NCBI GenBank assembly: GCA_020881915.1 | Contig: JAJFPB010000009.1 | Coordinates: 2,542,001 to 2,606,000 of the forward strand | From: Paramyrothecium sp. XJ0827 | Taxonomy: Eukaryota > Ascomycota > Sordariomycetes > Hypocreales > Stachybotryaceae | Length of the DNA stretch: 64,000 nucleotides | Direction: 5' to 3' | In this document: in pieces, positions 54,905 through 64,000 of the stretch | How the letters are laid out: each line of letters begins with the position of its first letter | How positions within the stretch are numbered: the first letter of the stretch is position 1 | Translations under genes and position numbers: made by a program | The notes under the pieces: generated by a model | Told to the model about the DNA's origin: nothing | What the model saw: only the letters and a program-made list of their open reading frames with translations | Databases searched by the model: none

Positions 54905-57180
54905 TCAGATCTGGAACTGCGATGCGTTCACGGTTCCACTATTCGTATCAAACACCAGCTGAAGACCAGGAGTAACCTTTGGCTCATTGTAGGAAAATTG
55001 CAAGAAATCTGCCGCCAGTAAGTCAAGAGTCCTCAACAAAACTAGGAGGTTATACTCACCAGATGGGCCTTGGACGCCAATAGTGCACTGCCCCCCCTTA
55101 TCCACTGCATCGTAGTACTTGAACTCTACCACGCCAGGCTTTGCTTCCTCCAATTTGACGTTGAAGTGGAAGTACTGGTCCTCCTGGCCATACCGAGTTA
55201 CATACCATTCGATAACAAGGACTCTGTTGGGGGCCTGCCCGGTGACCTCGTAATAGACCCCGTGGGGCTTTCCGTCGACAATCAAGAGGTCGGTCCAAAA
55301 TGGGAAGATGGAGTAGTCAGGGATGCCGTCGCGGTACGGCAGGCGCTGACCTGTGCGTTTCGCGCGGGCGTTCGTATTGTTGTCGAGGCACAGCATACCG
55401 TTATCTGTGATCCAGAGCCTCGAACTGCTGTGACCATACAGAGTCACTGGGAACTCGACGTCCAAGTTGTAAAATTCGTCGTCCACGCGACTTGTGGCAC
55501 CCTGCAAGCTGCCCACGATGGCAATGGGGTTTGAAAGAGTCTAGTGGCGATTTAGATGCAGCTTCAAGGACGCTCTGGGAGAGTTAGAACTTACCACGGA
55601 GTTTGGCAACTCATGTTCTTTTGCCTTTCGTGCCTCTTCTTCTTGCTTTGCCCTTCGGGCCTCCTCTTCCTCTCTGGCCTTCCTCTCGGCTTCTTCCCTG
55701 GCCCTTTGTTCAGCTTCTTCTTGCGCCTTACGAACTCTCTCTTCTTCAGCGCGGCGCTCTTCCTCTTCTCTGATCTTTGTTCTTGTTTCCTCTTCAATTT
55801 GCCTGCGGGCGACAGATTCTTGAGTAGGGCTCGGTATCCCGCTGTAGGTAGCCACCTTGGCGCAGAGGTCCCACTCGCCGATGACACGTCGTGGATGGAA
55901 GTAGACCTTGGTCACCCAAGAGTCATCCACGACGACGGCTGCTACAGCTGAGAGCGGCACACCGCTGCGACTCGCCGGTGAGAACGTCCCAGGGTTATTG
56001 ACGCTGACAGAGTGGAGCAGCGGGGCCCAGCCACCGCTGTTGCGGGAGTACGAGATCTCGAAGACTTCATCTTTGTCATCAGTGCTGTAGATACGAATCT
56101 CAAAATACGGGGAGGCATAGTTCCAAGCGACAGCCGTAAGCATGGCTGATGGAGAGATAGGAAAAGAAGGAATATCAACTGTGATGATGTTAGTTTGTGA
56201 TTCGTTCGTCACAAGGGCCGTGGGATTGTTACCAGGAGCCCATGAAACATGGTCGTCCGCGTAGGCTGCCCCAAGCAGGTCCGTTGTTTTGACGTAAAAG
56301 ACTCTAGACTCGCTCCAACCTCCAGTGACCGCTGCCAGAGGGGTTCCTGGCTTGACGGTGTTTGCACTGGCAACCTCAGCTTGGTCAGCGCTCCAGCCGG
56401 TTCCTGATACGTAGACCAGTTCCTTGATGGAGTTGTCACTAGCTTGGTAAAAAATGTGAATTTTTGAGTCGTCCGAACGGACTGCCGCAAGCTTTGAGCC
56501 AGCTAGTGGCACAACAAGAGGGAAAAGAGCCGCATCAACGGACTCGCCCTCTTGGAGTGGAGTAAGCTTCCATCCTGGAACGGGTGGCACTAAGCTACCT
56601 GGATCGGGCAGAGGCGAATCGAAACTGTCTCTAATTTCGGGGTCAAAATGAGTCCAGTTTGTGCGCTTCATTCTGTTAGCATCAAACACGAAGTTCACAA
56701 TAAAGTTGACTTTACCTCTCGCAGCCTTCCCTCGTTATCGACATAATAGACCTTACTCTATGAATTGATTAGCCTCTCAGGCCCTTGGTCTCGCTCGGGC
56801 GCTTCACCTACCTCCCAGACCTTGGTGTCGCCTTGGCCTGCGTCTGTCCACCAGCCAAGCGAGGCTACAGGGCTGCCAAATGCAGCATCATCCGCGACAA
56901 GATCGTCATTTGGAGCGTGCCACCCTTTCTTAGTGCTATACCTGTTCTCCTTGACTAAGAAGGAACCCTGGTTGTAAGCATAGATGGAGGGCTCAGTGTG
57001 GTAGACGCGAATGAACTTCTCCTGGTCAGGAATTGCTTCGTTGGTTGCGTTGGCCTTGCAGGCGCAACGTCTAATATCTGGGGGATTGGGAGGGTAGAGG
57101 AAGCTGGTGGCCGCCAGATGAAGAGTGGTATAGATTGTAGAATCACCACTGCCTGCGTTAACCCGCGATTGAGTCACCAT
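54905..57180 (-). CDS. Fucose-lectin-type propeller + coiled coil + NIDO-like domain
   Basis: Five exons, 57180-56812, 56757-56716, 56665-55595, 55540-55060 and 55008-54905, give 688 residues. The second intron uses the acceptor at 56666, which alone keeps frame (GRLRE to RTNWTHF). Residues 1 to about 410 contain five to six repeats with the fungal fucose-lectin pattern: KLAAVRSDDSKIHIFYQ, GTPLAAVTGGWSESRVFYV, MLTAVAWNYASPYFEIRIY and PLSAVAAVVVDDS. About residues 417-490 form a long Glu/Arg/Ala coiled coil. Residues 495-688 resemble an extracellular NIDO-type beta domain (DDEFYNLDVEFPVTLYG, FPFWTDLLI, QGPSDFLQFSY). There is no signal peptide, so export, if any, would be unconventional. A sugar-binding multimer is likely. 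The coiled coil should drive oligomerisation. Confidence 0.82.
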
Positions 57181-59125
57181 TTTCGGAACTTTCTGTGGTT
57201 ACTGTGCGTGCAATGCGTGCAGATTTAAAGATCGAGCGTGCTTCAAAGTAGAAGTAGAAAAGTTTAGTTGTCCCTTTTTTCCAAGGCATCTTTCTACTGG
57301 AGGAGGACAGTCTTTTGTATCGTTTAGCAAAGCCTCACCAAGGCTCTCGGCTCCGCCTGTTCAGCTGTTGCAAACTTGACCGACTTTACTACAACGGTGC
57401 ATCTACATGCTTGGCACAGGTTACTGTAGCGTCAATCTACCAATCGGAAATGGAGGACGCCAGTAAAAGTGCCGTGTTGTTTTGATGTGACTGTATGTCG
57501 TGAGCGCTTCCGCCGTATCCGGCCTTGATTTTCAAGACGAACTCATGTTGGCGAACCCTCACCGTATGATGATATGCGAGGGCTCGAATGTGTCTTGAAG
57601 AGGCCAGCTGAATTTCCTTTTTCTGCCATCTAAGCGACCTCGGAGGACCCTGCGTGCTTCAAGAGAAAGGTCTAGGCCGCCATGGCGCTTGTCAGCATAC
57701 ATGCGGGGACTATCATATCCCCAGTTTGTACATTCAGCTTACCATCGGACTGCCTCCAAGTCCTTTTGAAGCCACTTATTGGCGCGCCGACATGCGTCCT
57801 GTCTCAGCTGAATGCTTGCAGCCAATCAAGCCAGCACAGCAGTGCATTTGACTGTTGTCGGCGGCAATCGCTGCAATGCTTGTCTCGGAAAAAAGAGTCT
57901 GCCACTTTCTTCAAGGAGACGTTGGGACTCCGAAGACGACAACCCAACGGCAGTCAATGTCTTGGCACTGTTTCGGACCAAAACCGGAGCAACAACTGCC
58001 GACGTAGATTCCCACGCTCACCTTGATTTGCCAATTGCTGGTGATTTTCGTGACTTACTCAAGGATGAGTTATTTGGGAACATGTAACATCGCCATGTAC
58101 TTCCAATTCTACCATAGCAACAACTAAACTTGTCTTCTAGACGCAGCAAGCAAGAATAATCCACCAAAGAACCAGTGATGGTGGTACTGTGTTTCCTGCC
58201 GTCACGGTTTCCTTTGACCTATCGATCCCTAGCACGAAAGATTTTTCAGATTGCAAAATTTGGCGCTAACTTATTTGTTTCCATAATCTCGAAAGGATCT
58301 TGAACACTGGTAGCGCGCTTCGTGCTTATATTGTGGGCTGGAACTTGTCATACTGGGGATAGCATGACTTGTTTCCTGCACAAAAATCGGTTCGTATATA
58401 CCATCATTAACATGAGCGAATTCATGTCCAGTTTTGCGGGCATGATTGAACCTCTACGCACTTCAGGGCAGTGGTATATCCTTCCAACCAGCCAAACTTT
58501 TGGACATCTCCAATCAGAGCTACATACTTGAAGACTAATTTCGGTATATTTTAACGAATAAAGCATGGCGAAGCGAATTTTTGCCTTCTTTAAAAAGACT
58601 TCTGAGCGAACCCAACTCCCATGTGAAGGGGACACATCTCCGGCAGAATAGACTCGGGACAAGTTGATGATCTTTGTCATTGATTCTGATACACATACCT
58701 CCTGAGGTTGTCGGCCGGAGTAACGTAAAATCAACATGATTATTGCTTTTCACAGACCTCAAGTGGAATTGGGGACAAAACCACAAGGGGACATCTCGAG
58801 TTAAAGGCGGTATTCGAAGGGCACTGACGGATTGGGATTTTGGTCACGCTATTTGCTGCTAGGCATCGAAAGCAGATTATAAACCGTGGTCTTTCAAATA
58901 GCTGGCCGCCAAATAATCATGCATCATGTGCTAGCCCCGAAGCTGACCCTGTACCAAGATAAGTTCGTCCTCCAATGCTTGTACTGTATGACAAATGGCG
59001 ATTAAGCCTGAAATCTGTCAAAGATCTGTTCCAACTCACCTGCTGGTACATAGTATACTATAGATTCACGGAAATCATTCCAGCACCGGACTACGACAGG
59101 CTCAGCTGCTCATCTTGCCCTGATA

Positions 59126-59356
59126 TTGTGGTGGGAAATGGGCGTAGCAGCTGCTTGGCCCCGAGAACCATTATTTTGCGTGCCAAAAAGTAATCCCGAC
59201 TGGCCTTGGGCTATGTTGTTCTGTTGGGTAATTGCCACTTCAAAAGACAGCCAGGGCCAACAGTGTACGATATACGCTGCTACCGACATCAAGACACAGA
59301 CGATCGATGTCCCTAATTTATGGAATGAGGACCTGAGTCACGCCGTCCGTCGCTAA
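59126..59356 (+). pseudogene. Possible relic of crystallin-like secreted protein
   Basis: The frame ends with a segment of pattern CTIY-x9-TIDVPNL-x7-SHAV. This is like the last Greek key of small fungal beta/gamma-crystallin-type proteins, and like CVFL...VPNLG...NSVSC in the gene at 37684-38142. The usual final Cys is missing because a stop follows AVRR. No signal peptide exon was found upstream. It could be chance; alignment to the family would decide. Confidence 0.25.
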
Positions 59357-60580
59357 GGCTGGGCATTCCTGCCCAGTATGAACCGTTTTGTGATTGAGAG
59401 AAACCTCAAGGGGCTAAACAAAAGCATGCAAGGAAGATTGTCTTAGAGATAGATGCGTTATCATATCCTGAGACTGCACGACTTCGTCATTGCGTCAATG
59501 TCGAGTGCAAGACTGCTCGTCCACACGTGTCCATCCACGCCATCAGGGCATGTTGATGGAGACCGAGTGTGGTGGCATATTTAGTTCAATGTCGTTTGGA
59601 AGCAGTCGGCTTCATTTTTTGCCTTCTTGGAATAAGAAATCCAGTGTCCGATTGGCCGTTTGCTATTCTCTGTTCACCAGACCCGAACATGTGAGTATCA
59701 GGGCAAGCCTCCCTAGGCTATGTCCTAACACAAGAATCTCTCCATCTGCTTGCCATCTATATGATCTAGATTGCATCACATAGGCTTTCAGTCTCCACTA
59801 TGAAGACTGATAACCTTCCTATTTCTATAGACCAGCATCGTCCCTGCACGGAGAGGGCATGCCAAATAGATATATGTCTCGTATACTTGAAATTGAAAAG
59901 CAGGTCATACTTTGATCTCGAAAATAACTCATTTACGCCGTTAAAGTCATATGCTCCTAGCCGCTTACAATTACGAGCTGCTGCATCCCTCTGATGGAGA
60001 TGCAACGTCGCAACGCTGGCAGCCCTGGATGACGAAGCCTTTTAGGCCTCATATAATAAGCTAGCTAGACCTTTTCAAGTCTAGCCGCCGAATCGCCAGT
60101 TCAGCTTCGATGCAAGACCAAAAATAGGTTTCCTTTTTTCCTTTTTTTCTCTCTCGCAATCCACGGGATGACAATGACTCATTCAAGATGTTATGCGTCC
60201 CTGGCATGCTCGCGAACCTGCGGAACGTTTCTAGAGCATTACCAAATCCTTGCGGGTGATATAGTGCCAGTCGCCTGAGTCGAAAGAGCCGGCTGCTATA
60301 GGTTCCTCCGCTACAGACCCTTGCCCTGTTTCTCGGCTATGCTTGGCCCAACTCTGTCTCGTATCCTTCTTTACTTGTACTTGTGGCGCTCGCAGCTCGA
60401 TGGTCGGAGATCATGGTGGCTGAATTGTTCCCACCAGCGGGAGCCATAGATACGAAGTAACGTCCGGAATATGCCGTCATCGTGAGAACTGGCCAAAGCA
60501 ACGTATACGAGGCCATCGTCGGATACGCCGTCTCTACAGCGCATTGTTACATGACTGATTGTAATAACTCAGAATGCCAG

Positions 60581-60588
60581 TATATAAG
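60581..60588 (+). promoter_or_regulatory. TATA box of PhiA-like gene
   Basis: TATATAAG, about 147 bp upstream of the ATG at 60728; a strong match to the consensus and consistent with high expression of wall-protein genes. Confidence 0.6.
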
Positions 60589-60727
60589 TGACCGAGCCCG
60601 TCATATTCAACTCTTCCTATCATCACCAACATTGACCAACGCACTCTACACAAGCAGCTTCAAAGCCTTTCTCACAATTACACCAGCAACAGATTCACTC
60701 ACCTCCTACTTTGTACTCACCGCAAAC

Positions 60728-61291
60728 ATGAAGGCCTTTACAGTTTTGAGCACAATCATGGCCGCGGCCAGCACCAGTGCGGCCCCCACCCCAGCTGCCG
60801 CAGGGCCAGCTGGCTTCAACATCATGTCTCTGCGCTCTGCCAGCCCCGTGCACCTAGGTCTTGTCAGCGCCGCCCAGAGCAACCTCTTCATCCACCTTTC
60901 CAAGCAGCACGCCACCTGCGACGGCGGTCTTCATGCTAACCAGGCCACCTTCTTCGTCCAAAACGGCGAGCTCTACCTCTACACCCCTGAGGGCAAGCAT
61001 GCGCAGAAGGTCTATGTTGACCGCTCCGGCATGGGTCAAGGCAACATTGGCTACGCAACCGGCAAGGCGACTCTGCCGCGATACGCCGAGACAGTCGGTT
61101 GGGTTGTTGACGGTGGCTACCTCTCCTTCAATGGCTCTGGCCTCCTTGCATGCCCCAACAGCACCGACGGCGCTTGGAGTGTTTGGGTTTCGGTTGGTAT
61201 CGAGAAGCCTCATGGGCAGGAGGGCTGCCTCGGGTTTAACCCCAGGGTCCTCCCTGTTGATAACCCACTTCAGTGCACCTACACGCAGTGA
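60728..61291 (+). CDS. Secreted PhiA-like cell wall protein
   Basis: One exon, 187 residues from the ATG at 60728. The signal peptide is MKAFTVLSTIMAAASTSAAP. The mature part is Gly/Ser/Leu-rich with FNIMSLRSASPVHL, then ATFFVQNGELYLYTP and a C-terminal cysteine-bounded module (CPNSTDGAWSVWV ... CLGF ... CTY). This order matches the PhiA family of ascomycete cell wall proteins, needed for phialide development in Aspergillus. One or two N-glycosylation sites (NGS, NST) are visible. An in-frame extension upstream to 60482 is just open 5' leader: it would put 82 non-signal residues before the signal peptide. A strong TATA precedes it. Confidence 0.88.
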   Translation: MKAFTVLSTIMAAASTSAAPTPAAAGPAGFNIMSLRSASPVHLGLVSAAQSNLFIHLSKQHATCDGGLHANQATFFVQNGELYLYTPEGKHAQKVYVDRSGMGQGNIGYATGKATLPRYAETVGWVVDGGYLSFNGSGLLACPNSTDGAWSVWVSVGIEKPHGQEGCLGFNPRVLPVDNPLQCTYTQ

Positions 61292-61989
61292 TGTGGTGGT
61301 TTTGGAGGACTTGAGTAAAAGGCAGATACATGACGACAATAGACAAAAATAGGGGATCGGAGTGGGCAATACTAGAGTTTGATACACGTTTATGAGGAAG
61401 ACAGGGGTCATTAAGATTTTGGGTTTGTTCCAAATAGATATCAACCAATACCAGTACAGGAACCTTTGACAGGGAAGTGACATGTCCATACCCCTGGAAA
61501 GCTTACATGGAGCTTCATCCCGATGAGAAAGTGGTGTGATTCAGTGTCGTTGGACGCTCCATGCCGATCTTGCTAACAATGGTGTGAGATCAATTTGGTT
61601 GATGTCCGATCGCTGCGCCTCAGGCTGTGTTAATGACAGTTGGGCTAATTGCATCAACTGTTGCACACTCATGTTTTCTGCGGGTTATATATTCAAGGCG
61701 CGCTAATGAGAGAGGCATTCGGGTAACTGCACGAAGTGCAATAGTCCATCAACCTGGTCAATTAAGCCTGTGAGCCTACACTCAAACGCGTAAATGCCTG
61801 GGTTCTGCCGAGGCTACTTGACCGCAGCTGTGTTCTCTCCTGGAGTTATTGATACGGCCCCTTGTGACTTGAGCCTCTTCATCCATGCTGAGCCCTGGTT
61901 TGGGTTTCAGTGGAAGCCCGTATGGGCGGAAATGACATTGGCTGTCCATAAATCTAGAAAATCTTTCCTCTTGGTTCATACTTTCTAGT
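61292..61989. other. Convergent intergenic gap
   Basis: About 700 bp between the stops of the PhiA-like gene (+) and the frameshifted gene (-). No gene recognised. Confidence 0.6.
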
Positions 61990-62861
61990 TCACTCGTCTG
62001 TCAGGTCAACCACAGCAGACGCTGGATCCGACGCTGGCGGGCTCTGCAGGCCTTGTGTTGGGCTTGGAGAGGCGTTTTCTCCGTTCAATTCGCCAAGCAC
62101 CTTTTCAAACAATTGCAAGTGGGCGCCGTGAGCTGTCCATTCTTGGGCATCTCGGTGATGATCTTTCGAAAATCCGCAACGCGACCAAGCTGGGATTTCT
62201 CGGCGGCTGTGAATCGCCCCCACATGGCGAGAAACTTGCTAGGCCAAAGGTATGTGTCGTTCACACAGTATCTGCGAGTATAAGATAGAACAGCGAAGAT
62301 AACAATGTGCCATATGTGGACCATGGCCTCCATGCCAGTCGCGCGGACCGCGAAGCGGCTGTCGCCGGGACAGCGCTCGAGGATCTGGTCGAAGATCTTC
62401 TCGATGTTATCAGAAACCCGAACAGCCTCGGATATCTCCCTCGACCGGCCCCAGCTAAACGGCGTCTCCTTGTTCATGTAGTTTTCGACTCGAGCGAGTT
62501 GTTTCTCGAAGTTGGGAAGGGTGTCGCGCTTCTTCTGTTCGGCCTTAGCCCTGCGCCGCTCCGCTTGACGCTCCTTCTCGGCTTCCCCGGCGGCTCGAGC
62601 GCGCGTGAGGCCTTCTGCAACGGTTCGTACCTCGGGAATGGTGGTGGCCATGGAAACCATGATACTGAGGAGCTCTTCTTTGGAGAGCAGCTCCAGGCTC
62701 TCTGCGAGATCGGCATTGGCAAGCTCGACCATGCTGTTGTCCAGAACGAGATCCTGTGAAAGGGAGCTGGCAGCGACTCCATAGGGTCGCAGATTGGGAG
62801 GCAGCGTTGGAGCTCTTGGCAACGCATCAGGCGCAGCACGCTTACGGTTTGCTGGCGGCAT
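61990..62861 (-). pseudogene. Helical nuclear-type protein, apparent 1-nt frameshift
   Basis: The frame from MPPANRKRAAPDALPR (start 62861) is protein-like up to about 62165 (FRKIITE), then runs into an unnatural Cys-rich tail and stop at 62085. The next frame carries a natural continuation, DAQEWTAHGAHLQLF to VVDLTDE, ending at 61990. No GT-AG intron can join them, since the gap is near zero. One missing base (a G in the run before ATGCCC at about 62158-62162) would explain it. The protein has a basic proline-rich N-terminus, a helix LSKEELLSIMVSMATTIPE, a Lys/Arg/Glu-rich coiled coil and a helical core. It is weakly reminiscent of the Cut8/Sts1 proteasome tether, but this is not established. 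It may be a sequencing error in a functional gene. Confidence 0.6.
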
Positions 62862-64000
62862 TGGATCAAAACTAGGATCAAGTGCAGATTGTGATTTTGA
62901 GAAAATAAGGTGATAGGGAAGACTGAGCAAAGGTAGTGAGGCCAAGGGTAGATGAAGAAGAAGCAACACGCGTCATTCGGCAATTAACGTTAGAGCGTGT
63001 TTATTAGTGCCTGCAAATGCTAATCATCTCCCGTTACTCCGTACCACCAGCCACGTTTCCGACCCTGGAGCCCCACAGACCCTTGGCCTTGCAAACATCC
63101 CTGTACTCTGTAAGAGCTGATCAAGTTCGTTCCCAACAGAACCACCAAAAAGGAAGGCATATTTTGTCAACCGACATTTAGTTTAACCATTCTCAACCGC
63201 CTTTCCTCGTGCACTTCAATGCTTAGTTACAAATGACCTCGTAGACGTAACCCGTTTTATCACCGCCTTGAAGAAGGATGGCGATGACACCGTCTTTGCA
63301 GAAGGCCGGGATGGTCAAGACAGATCTAATAGACTTCATCAGAGACATTGTATCAAGTACAAGGATGACAAGAACGGTTTCTTTTCACTCTAGGCGGAGG
63401 AAATTTCTCATACCGAGCATTCGCCAAACAGGTTATTCCGATTGAACACCAACACCATATCGACACTACAGAGGCACCAACAAAATGGCAAATGTAGTAA
63501 CCAGCAGTAGTGAAACCTTGGACACTCTCTATATGAAAAAGAACACAGGTCTCTACTAAGAAGGGAAATTGGACAGTTGCCTCGGTCAGTTCCACGTACT
63601 CAGAAGCGACACGCACGCCATTCCATTATCAGCTTCTTTACAGGCACTTGGATAGAATTAAAATGCTGCCCTTGCCTGCATCGTGGTCCGCTGTTCGCAC
63701 TACCTGGCCAGTTCATTAGTAGGTCTGAAAACGTGCGATGCGACGGCCCCTGAGAGTCAGTGTCTCTAATCTTAAACGATATGGCCTTACTTCGGCCCTC
63801 GCACAAGACATGCTCACCTTACCAATCGCTTTTAATGCGTGATAGATTTAAATAGTCTAGAAAGTTTATAGTCGTACGGCTTCTTCCAGTTCCCGTTGCA
63901 TGAAGATGCCAACTATCGGATCAGTGGCCAGCTAAAAAAAATTACTCGGGTACTAGCGACCCGTCTCACGTGCCTTGCATTTTCAAACACGTAATGAGCA
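62862..64000. other. End of window, no gene assigned
   Basis: Two overlapping antisense frames near 63223-63400 both look somewhat coding. One (minus) ends in a Cys-Asn C-terminus preceded by hydrophobic strands. Neither has supporting exons that I can prove. Nothing else recognised. Confidence 0.45.

Larger units (their letters stand above)
57181..60727. other. Gene-poor stretch, 3.5 kb
   Basis: No complete gene recognised on either strand. A short frame at 59126-59356 (+) resembles the C-terminal half of a crystallin-like secreted protein and may be a relic. Frames at 57654-58087 have protein-like patches but no domain and no splice pattern I can defend. A promoter for the PhiA-like gene lies at the right end (TATA at 60581). 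Confidence 0.5.

Noticed and set aside
57654..58087. Overlapping plus-strand frames with protein-like patches
   Set aside because: No domain, no consistent splice sites, and frame changes without introns; cannot be defended as a gene.

Overview
This window is nuclear DNA of a filamentous ascomycete (Pezizomycotina, most likely Sordariomycetes and perhaps Hypocreales; the order is inferred from gene content only). Genes are monocistronic and carry many short GT-AG introns of about 45-80 nt with CTAAC/CTGAC-like branch points. Many exons are joined across frames. The families are typically fungal: a Zn(II)2Cys6 regulator, HET proteins, a NACHT-type NLR, a PhiA-type wall protein and a fucose-lectin-type propeller. 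I reassembled 25 gene models by hand. All except the frameshifted one at 61990 keep an open frame across their splice junctions and sum to whole codons.

Layout. 1-4.3 kb: the 3' part of a giant ankyrin-repeat protein. 4.5-7.5 kb: a secreted GH31 alpha-glucosidase. 9.4-24.5 kb: the most striking part, an imino-acid catabolism cluster. It holds a Zn2Cys6 activator, a flavin amine oxidase with a peroxisomal SKL tail, an uncharacterised membrane protein, delta-1-pyrroline-5-carboxylate (P5C) dehydrogenase, a DapA-family aldolase, a P5C-reductase homologue, proline dehydrogenase and a proline-type amino acid permease. Its two divergent promoters are rich in GATA-factor motifs. The set resembles the Aspergillus prn proline cluster, but the aldolase and the oxidase suggest a wider role, with 4-hydroxyproline as the leading candidate substrate. 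A peroxisomal 4-coumarate-CoA-ligase-like enzyme (25.1-26.8 kb) sits just outside.

28.9-43.6 kb: an allorecognition-type region with an alpha/beta-hydrolase-NACHT NLR, a membrane-anchored HET protein and a second HET protein. Interspersed are an NmrA-like SDR, a small secreted protein of beta/gamma-crystallin type spread over four tiny exons, and an aldehyde dehydrogenase. 43.7-54.3 kb: a multi-pass glycoprotein, a hidden 86-residue protein, a low-complexity Cys-rich protein ending in a CaaX box, a four-TM protein and an MCT-type MFS transporter.

54.9-64 kb: a lectin-propeller / coiled-coil / NIDO-like fusion, a long gene-poor stretch, a PhiA-like secreted wall protein and a nuclear-type helical protein with an apparent one-base frameshift. 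No rRNA, CRISPR array or intact transposon was recognised, and no tRNA could be supported by eye.
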